A DNA stretch of 10,927 nucleotides from JBEIUO01 sp964549785. Its GTDB lineage: Bacteria; Planctomycetota; Phycisphaerae; Phycisphaerales; UBA1924. Each line of letters starts with the position of its first letter. Positions within the stretch are counted from its first letter, which is position 1. Location of the stretch: NCBI GenBank assembly GCA_964549785.1, contig CAZJXA010000103.1, forward strand, positions 1 through 10,927. Direction: 5' to 3'. The position numbers were made by a program, and so were the translations under genes. This document shows, in pieces, positions 6,246 through 10,927 of this stretch. A model generated the notes under the pieces. The model had not been told where the DNA came from and did not search any database. It was given only the letters and a program-made list of their open reading frames with translations.

Positions 6246-6523
6246 CCACTTCACGCCACCTCTAGACGAGCCGGAGCCACGATCGTCGCCCGGCGGCGGT
6301 CTCGTGCGGGGAGCAGGGCAAAGAAGACACCGCGACGAATGCGGCTTTGTGCTCCGTGTCGGCCGCGGCACCGTCGCTTTCGTTGGTTGCCAGCATGAAT
6401 CAAATTTCATCCACGATTCTTTCATTTTATAACTGAGGTCGTCATATGCTCTGGGGCCGCCGGACCCGTCTCAGCCGTCGCTGAGCATCACCTGGTCAGC
6501 GAACGCCACCAGAGGGATGAGAG
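6246..6523 (+). other. Intergenic region upstream of the giant FG-GAP gene
   Basis: 278 bases with no credible gene. A short AT-rich patch holds TATAAC (6428-6433, 5 of 6 match to a -10), without a convincing -35 at the right distance. A perfect 6-base hairpin, CTCAGC/GCTGAG with a CGTC loop, lies at 6470-6485 in the putative leader and has no T tract. No clear intrinsic terminator follows the upstream gene, so partial read-through from it is possible. AGAGG at 6511-6515 is the Shine-Dalgarno for ATG 6524. Confidence 0.5.
6428..6433 (+). promoter_or_regulatory. Possible -10 element of the giant FG-GAP gene
   Basis: TATAAC within an AT-rich stretch that is unusual for this GC-rich window, about 90 bases before ATG 6524. 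Hexamers 16-18 bases upstream match a -35 poorly, so this is a weak call. Confidence 0.3.
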
Positions 6524-9500
6524 ATGATTGACTTCCGCACGCGCATTCGTGAAATTCTTGTCACCGCCGGCGGCACTCGGGTTATGGAAACCCTTGAAGA
6601 ACGGCGACTGCTGGCGGCGTATGAAGAAGTCCTTCGTCTCCCAATGGAGGGCGGGCCGCTGCGGCTGGCGGCGGCGGATTTTAACTCCGACGGTCGAAGC
6701 GACATCGCCGCGCTCACGCTGCAGGGCATGATCGAAATTTCGCTGAGCGGAGCCGAGGCGGGAAGCATGACGCGCCCCTACTCAATCGGGGTGCCCGGTG
6801 AAACGCTGGGAGACGTGGACGTACTCGACTGGAACGACGACGGCTTCCAAGATCTTCTGGCGACGCGGCGGGCGGACCGGGATGTGTACTTCTTCGCAGG
6901 CAATGGCACCGGCTTCTTCGCCGTCCCCCAAGTCATCGATCTGAACAGCGGTTCGCCCGCGTCGTCGAGTTGGACCGCGGCCTACGGCGATTTCAACGGT
7001 GACGGCGGGCTGGACATCGCTCTCGCCAACCGCGACGACAACCAAGTGGAGATCGCGCTGCGGGCGGGCGGCCCGCTGACGTTCGGTCCGGTCACCGCGG
7101 TGGCGGTGGGAACGCGCCCGGTGGATATCGCGACGGGGGACTTCGACGGAAACGGCGCTCTTGACCTTGTGGTCCCGAACCGCAACTCGAGCAATCTCAC
7201 GATTCTCCGCAACATCGGGGGAGGCACGTTTGGGAACGCGATCACGCGGGGCACCTCCACCGACCCCTTCCGGGTCGCGGTAGGTGATGTCAACGGTGAC
7301 GGCCTGACCGACATCGTGACCGTCAGCAGCGGGTCGCCGGGCGCGATCCAAGTGCTCACGAGTGCGGTGAATGGCGGATCCCTCGACTTTGTGGTCGCGC
7401 AGGAGCAAAGCACGGTCGTGGGGTCTGGCATCGCGATCGGCGACATCGATCTTGACCTCGATCTGGATGTGATCGCGGTGTCGCAGAACAGCACCACCGT
7501 GCTTCGGAACAACGGTGGCTTCGCCACGCTCTCGCGCGAGGATTATTCGTTTGGCGGTGGGGACGTTGTTCTCGGCAATTTTGATGGCGCCCCCGGCCTC
7601 GACTTGGCGGGCGCGAACTACGACGCGCGGGAAATTACATTCGCCTTCAACCGCTTTGGGAGCGGCGTTTTCACCGGCTCGGCGATCTCATCCCCTCTCG
7701 GCGGAACGCTGTCGCCTGTCAGCGGCGCCACCGGGGATCTGGACGGCGACGGCGATCAGGACGTTGTCTCACTCAACCCGGCCTCGGCGAGCTCCACGGT
7801 TTCGGTTTTCCGAAATTTGGGCGGCTATCTCAGCACACCCGTCGGTTATTCGTTCGGGAACGGCACCAACACGCTGCATCGACTCGTGCTGGCTGACCTT
7901 AACGGCGACGGGTTTCAGGATTTGCTGAGCGCCGATCGGGTCAACGACGACTTCCGGGTGAGGCTCGGGGCCGCGGGGGCGACCTTCGGGGCCCAACTAC
8001 TGGCGCTGGATCAGCCGGGTGGCGTGGACGGCTTCGGGGATTTCTACGCCGTCGCCGACCTTACGGGGGACGGCGTTCCCGACCTCGTGTATCGCTCGCA
8101 ACTGACCGGCATTTCCGTTGCGCCGGGCGTGGGGAACGGAACGTTCGGTGCGCCGGTGGCGCGCGATTTTGGCCTGGGGCGTGACGTCTCCAGCGTCTCG
8201 ATCGCCGATATCGACGGCGACGGGCTCAACGATGTGGTGGTCGGCGAGGACGTCGCTTTCGCCCTCGATCAGATCTCGGTCTTTCGCAACCAAGGTGGCG
8301 GCCTCTTCCCCGGCACCGAAGGGCGCGTGCTGTTAAGCGCCAACGCGGACAACATCTCCGAAGTGTTCCTCGCGGACGTTGGCGGGGACGCTCGCCCGGA
8401 TGTCGTCTTCCACGCGGGCGAACGTGTCGTGGTTCTCGTGAATCAGTCGACTATCGGCGTCCCGGTATTTACGACCCTGTCGGACAATGTCTTGCCTGGC
8501 TTCACCCCGCAGCGGTTCTCGGCCGCCGATGTGGACGCCGACGGAGATCAGGACCTCCTGCTCGCCAGTGCCACGGGTGTACGACTGCTCCGCAACGCCA
8601 ACGGCGTCTTTAACGGGGTCCAGGACGTCGCCGTCGAAAATGTGAGTGCATCACTCGTCCAATTTGACGGCGGCCAGCCGCCCGACCTCGTGACGCTCAA
8701 TCCTTCCGGAGCCGTCGCTGTTGCCCTCAACTCCGGCAACGGACGGCTCGCGGGCGTCAACTCGCGCACGCCGACGCCCGCCACACCCTTCCGCGTTTTC
8801 GCCGGCGACATTACCGGCGACGGGATAACCGACCTTATCTCCCTGAGCAATTCGGGGGCGAACCGCGTCTTCGTCAGCCGCGGCACCGCTTCCGGATACG
8901 AGATCTACACATCCCTTGACCTAGGAACACTCGCGGCAACCGACGCGGCCTTCGACGACTTTAACGGCGACGGTCTCGCCGACCTGCTCGTGCTGGATGC
9001 CGACGCAACCCAGCGGCGGCTGGTCCTGCTCGCCGGGACGGGAACCGGGACGTTCTTTGCGGCCCCTCAGACCGTCTATCTCGCCGCTCCCTCCGACCTG
9101 CCCAACACTCCCTTCACCGCCCTCGCCGTCGGCAATTTCGACGGGGTTCCGGGTTTGGACGCCGCGGTGACTCTGGGTCAAGGCGGGGCGTTCTTCTCGC
9201 TCCGAAACAACGGGTCCGGGACGTTCCAATTTATCAACCGAACGGCGACCGACGAGAATCCTTCCGCCATTGCCCTCGCCGACTTTGATGGCGACGGCGA
9301 CCTCGACGCCGCTGTGGCCAACGCCGACTCTGGCACACTGACTGTTCACGCCAACAACATTTCCGGATTGGGCCTGGGGGTATTTCAGGATGCACTCAAC
9401 GCACGCCGCTATCCCACGGGCTTCGCCACGCCGGTGACGGTCGCGGCGGCAGACCTCAACGATGACGGCAAGCCGGAGGTGGTCGTCGGTTTCCTGGATA

Positions 9501-10927
9501 ACGACGCTCCGATCGAATTGTTCGCGAACGTTCGGGACGCGGTCGGAACGTTCCTCTTCACACAGACACCGTTTGTGCCTACCAGCAACACGGTCGTGGC
9601 GGAAGCCCCATTCCTCCGCCTCCGCGACATCAATGGCGACGGGCGGCCCGACATTCTCGCCGGGACCCGGACCGAACTCGCGATCTTGGCGAACGACGGG
9701 ACCTTCAACTTCCCGACTCTTGCTTCTTACCCCCTGACCGCCAGCCATTTCGATACGTTCTTTGGGAACAGCGACTTGATCGCGGAGATCGTGGGCGTGA
9801 GCGCGGGCAGCGTCGGACTGAGCGTGCTGCAATCGTTGCCGCGGGCGATCGTGTCGTTGGTCTCTACCGACGTCGCGGAAAATTCTTCCACGCTCAACGC
9901 CACGGTCCGCTTCGCGAACGCGCAGTTCATCGATCCGGCTTCGATCGGCGCGGGCGATCTCCGGCTCTTTGATGTTGGCGGGTACTTCGCGCCGGGCACA
10001 CTCCTGGGGACGCCGGCGGTGCAGCAGGACGGGACACTGCTGGCCACGTTCTCATTCCCTGCTCCGCAGGAGGATTTCTTCCAGTCGATCAACCCCGGCT
10101 TCTGGGACGCGAGCGACAACGGGCAGTACTTCCTGGAACTCGCTCCGGGCGCGGTGCTGGGCAACAACCAGCAGGCTCTGCCCATTCAATTGGTGCAGAC
10201 CTACGGCCTCTTCTTCAACAGCCCGCACGCCAACATCATCGGCCAGTCGGTGACCGAGGGCGGCACGACGTTCGACGTCACGGTGCGCTATACGGACAGC
10301 GTGGGAGACGCCCGCGGCTTCTCGTGGGACTCGATCGGCAACGGTGATCTTGAGTTCTTTGGTCCGGGCGGTTTTTACGTTCTCGGGACGCTCGATCCGG
10401 CGTCGCGTGTAATTAGCAACGGCACGCTCACCGCGACGTACCAGTTCGAAGCCCGCGGCGGGTCGTGGGACAACAGCGACAACGGGCTGTACGACGTCCG
10501 AGTCCGCTCCGGTGAGGTCATCGAGAATCAAGGGTTCACGGTCGCCCCGATCAACCTGCGGAACTACTACCTCTTCTTCTCGACCCCCCTCGCCGAAGTT
10601 GTATCAGGGCGGGTGGTCACGAGCGCGAACGGCGACGGGCTCGAGGTGACGGTGCGGCTGACCGACACGACCGGCGGGCTGAGTTACGACAGCATCGGCT
10701 CGGGCGATTTCGAGTTGTATTCGCCCGGCCTGCTCGACTTCTCGACGACCGGGAACCTTCTCTTTAAGTCGGAGATCGTCGACGGGTCGGTTCTCGCGAC
10801 GTACGGCTTCCTGGCGCGCGAGGGATTCGGCACGCCGACTCACCCGCGCTTCTGGGACGCGACCGACAACGGGTCCTACTTCTTGCGGGCCAACACCAAC
10901 GAAGTCTTCGGGAACGACGGCGTGCCG
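6524..10927 (+). CDS. Giant FG-GAP/VCBS beta-propeller surface protein with Ig-like repeats (3' truncated by window)
   Basis: One frame stays open for 1468 codons from ATG 6524 to the right edge with no stop, so the protein is larger than seen. The start is supported by AGAGG 8 bases upstream; an ATG at 6517 hits a stop after four codons. Layout: an N-terminal LEPR-XLL-like motif (residues 20-32) with no classical signal peptide; residues about 35-1105 with 21 FG-GAP/VCBS-type repeats carrying calcium-loop motifs such as DFNGDGGLD and DIDGDGLND; then three Ig-like repeats from about 1107 to the edge, with markers IGxGDLE and FWDASDNGxY. Integrin-alpha-like propellers of this kind serve in adhesion or ligand binding at the cell surface; here that is inference. 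No enzymatic motif is visible. It is co-oriented with the PEP-CTERM-like gene, 278 bases downstream of it. A C-terminal anchor or dockerin, if any, lies beyond the window. Confidence 0.9.
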   Translation, partial: MIDFRTRIREILVTAGGTRVMETLEERRLLAAYEEVLRLPMEGGPLRLAAADFNSDGRSDIAALTLQGMIEISLSGAEAGSMTRPYSIGVPGETLGDVDVLDWNDDGFQDLLATRRADRDVYFFAGNGTGFFAVPQVIDLNSGSPASSSWTAAYGDFNGDGGLDIALANRDDNQVEIALRAGGPLTFGPVTAVAVGTRPVDIATGDFDGNGALDLVVPNRNSSNLTILRNIGGGTFGNAITRGTSTDPFRVAVGDVNGDGLTDIVTVSSGSPGAIQVLTSAVNGGSLDFVVAQEQSTVVGSGIAIGDIDLDLDLDVIAVSQNSTTVLRNNGGFATLSREDYSFGGGDVVLGNFDGAPGLDLAGANYDAREITFAFNRFGSGVFTGSAISSPLGGTLSPVSGATGDLDGDGDQDVVSLNPASASSTVSVFRNLGGYLSTPVGYSFGNGTNTLHRLVLADLNGDGFQDLLSADRVNDDFRVRLGAAGATFGAQLLALDQPGGVDGFGDFYAVADLTGDGVPDLVYRSQLTGISVAPGVGNGTFGAPVARDFGLGRDVSSVSIADIDGDGLNDVVVGEDVAFALDQISVFRNQGGGLFPGTEGRVLLSANADNISEVFLADVGGDARPDVVFHAGERVVVLVNQSTIGVPVFTTLSDNVLPGFTPQRFSAADVDADGDQDLLLASATGVRLLRNANGVFNGVQDVAVENVSASLVQFDGGQPPDLVTLNPSGAVAVALNSGNGRLAGVNSRTPTPATPFRVFAGDITGDGITDLISLSNSGANRVFVSRGTASGYEIYTSLDLGTLAATDAAFDDFNGDGLADLLVLDADATQRRLVLLAGTGTGTFFAAPQTVYLAAPSDLPNTPFTALAVGNFDGVPGLDAAVTLGQGGAFFSLRNNGSGTFQFINRTATDENPSAIALADFDGDGDLDAAVANADSGTLTVHANNISGLGLGVFQDALNARRYPTGFATPVTVAAADLNDDGKPEVVVGFLDNDAPIELFANVRDAVGTFLFTQTPFVPTSNTVVAEAPFLRLRDINGDGRPDILAGTRTELAILANDGTFNFPTLASYPLTASHFDTFFGNSDLIAEIVGVSAGSVGLSVLQSLPRAIVSLVSTDVAENSSTLNATVRFANAQFIDPASIGAGDLRLFDVGGYFAPGTLLGTPAVQQDGTLLATFSFPAPQEDFFQSINPGFWDASDNGQYFLELAPGAVLGNNQQALPIQLVQTYGLFFNSPHANIIGQSVTEGGTTFDVTVRYTDSVGDARGFSWDSIGNGDLEFFGPGGFYVLGTLDPASRVISNGTLTATYQFEARGGSWDNSDNGLYDVRVRSGEVIENQGFTVAPINLRNYYLFFSTPLAEVVSGRVVTSANGDGLEVTVRLTDTTGGLSYDSIGSGDFELYSPGLLDFSTTGNLLFKSEIVDGSVLATYGFLAREGFGTPTHPRFWDATDNGSYFLRANTNEVFGNDGVP
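6581..6619 (+). other. LEPR-XLL-like N-terminal motif
   Basis: Encodes VMETLEERRLLAA, residues 20-32 of the giant protein. It resembles the LEPR-XLL motif (consensus near E-x-L-E-P-R-x-L-L-S-A) found near the N-terminus of many very large planctomycete proteins, where it is thought to act in export or targeting. Here Pro is replaced by Glu and Ser by Ala. The motif ends about 20 residues before the first calcium loop. Confidence 0.6.
6677..9838 (+). repeat. 21 FG-GAP/VCBS repeats, phased as three seven-bladed propellers
   Basis: Calcium-loop motifs begin at residues 52, 102, 156, 206, 255, 307, 352 | 405, 458, 512, 562, 618, 669, 713 | 762, 812, 871, 920, 977, 1035, 1075. Spacing is 40-59 residues, mostly about 50. 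The seventh of each set is degenerate (NFDGAPGLD, QFDGGQPPD, HFDTFFGNSD) and follows a shortened step (45, 44, 40). Repeat 17 (NFDGVPGLD) is also degenerate, and repeat 6 is DIDLDLDLD without the usual Gly. The same position in different sets can be alike: repeat 2 has GFQDLLATRRADRD and repeat 9 has GFQDLLSADRVNDD, supporting duplication of whole propellers. Confidence 0.8.
9839..10927 (+). repeat. Three tandem Ig-like repeats of about 125 residues (third cut by window)
   Basis: Anchors recur in order: an edge strand (ATVRFAN at residue 1126, VTVRYTD at 1252, VTVRLTD at 1375), then IGAGDLRL / IGNGDLEF / IGSGDFEL, then LATFSF / TATYQF / LATYGF, then FWDASDNGQY (from 1193), SWDNSDNGLY (Trp at 1315) and FWDATDNGSY (from 1443). 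The pattern fits Ig-like beta-sandwich modules seen in large planctomycete and cyanobacterial surface proteins. Bases 10099-10123 and 10849-10873 match at 24 of 25 positions, so some copies are recent or conserved at the DNA level. More copies may follow beyond the edge. Confidence 0.75.

Noticed and set aside
6396..6409. TGAATCAAATTTCA as a second LacI-type operator
   Set aside because: Only the outer four bases of each arm pair and the central CG is missing, so it fails the consensus met at 4811-4824.
6240..6425. Minus-strand frame of 61 codons between the two exported-protein genes
   Set aside because: Overlaps the end of the upstream gene, low-complexity Pro/Arg/Ser translation, no Shine-Dalgarno.
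8921..9832. Minus-strand open frame of 303 codons inside the giant gene
   Set aside because: Antisense to a continuous FG-GAP reading frame; its composition simply mirrors the Asp/Gly-rich repeats.

Overview
The window looks like chromosomal DNA of a planctomycete, probably of the Phycisphaerae type. It is GC-rich by eye. It encodes a very large surface-type protein whose N-terminus carries a planctomycete LEPR-XLL-like motif (VMETLEERRLLAA), and a secreted protein ending in a PEP-CTERM-like tail (VPAPA, hydrophobic stretch, RRRR). The lineage call is inference from protein style, not from a marker gene comparison.

Layout. (1) 1-753, plus strand: the C-terminal half of asparaginyl-tRNA synthetase, cut by the window edge. 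It converges on (2) a minus-strand cluster read from 4692 down to 750: a secreted GlgB-like GH13 enzyme with an extra beta-sandwich domain, a predicted nucleotidyltransferase, and a short-chain dehydrogenase. Gaps are 49 and 18 bases. The three look co-oriented and possibly co-transcribed, but their predicted roles do not form an obvious pathway. (3) 4693-5003: a divergent intergenic region with a perfect 14-base LacI/cre-type palindrome, a possible sigma70 promoter, overlapping alternative hairpins ahead of a T5 tract, and a strong Shine-Dalgarno on each side. (4) 5004-6245, plus strand: a secreted protein with three IITI-containing repeats and the PEP-CTERM-like tail. (5) 6246-6523: a gene-free stretch with a good -10-like hexamer and a small hairpin. 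(6) 6524 to the right edge: 1468 codons of a giant FG-GAP/VCBS protein with no stop inside the window.

The most striking structure is in the giant gene. I count 21 Asp-rich repeats at about 50-residue spacing. Repeats 7, 14 and 21 are each degenerate and each follows a shortened interval, so the array parses as three tandem seven-bladed beta-propellers. It is followed by at least three roughly 125-residue Ig-like repeats that run off the edge.

Biologically the window combines housekeeping genes (AsnRS, SDR) with a carbohydrate and cell-surface region: an exported glucan-acting enzyme that may be under sugar-responsive LacI-family control, next to two exported repeat proteins. I see no phage, CRISPR, insertion sequence, tRNA or rRNA. 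I found no complete new multi-gene system that I could defend.
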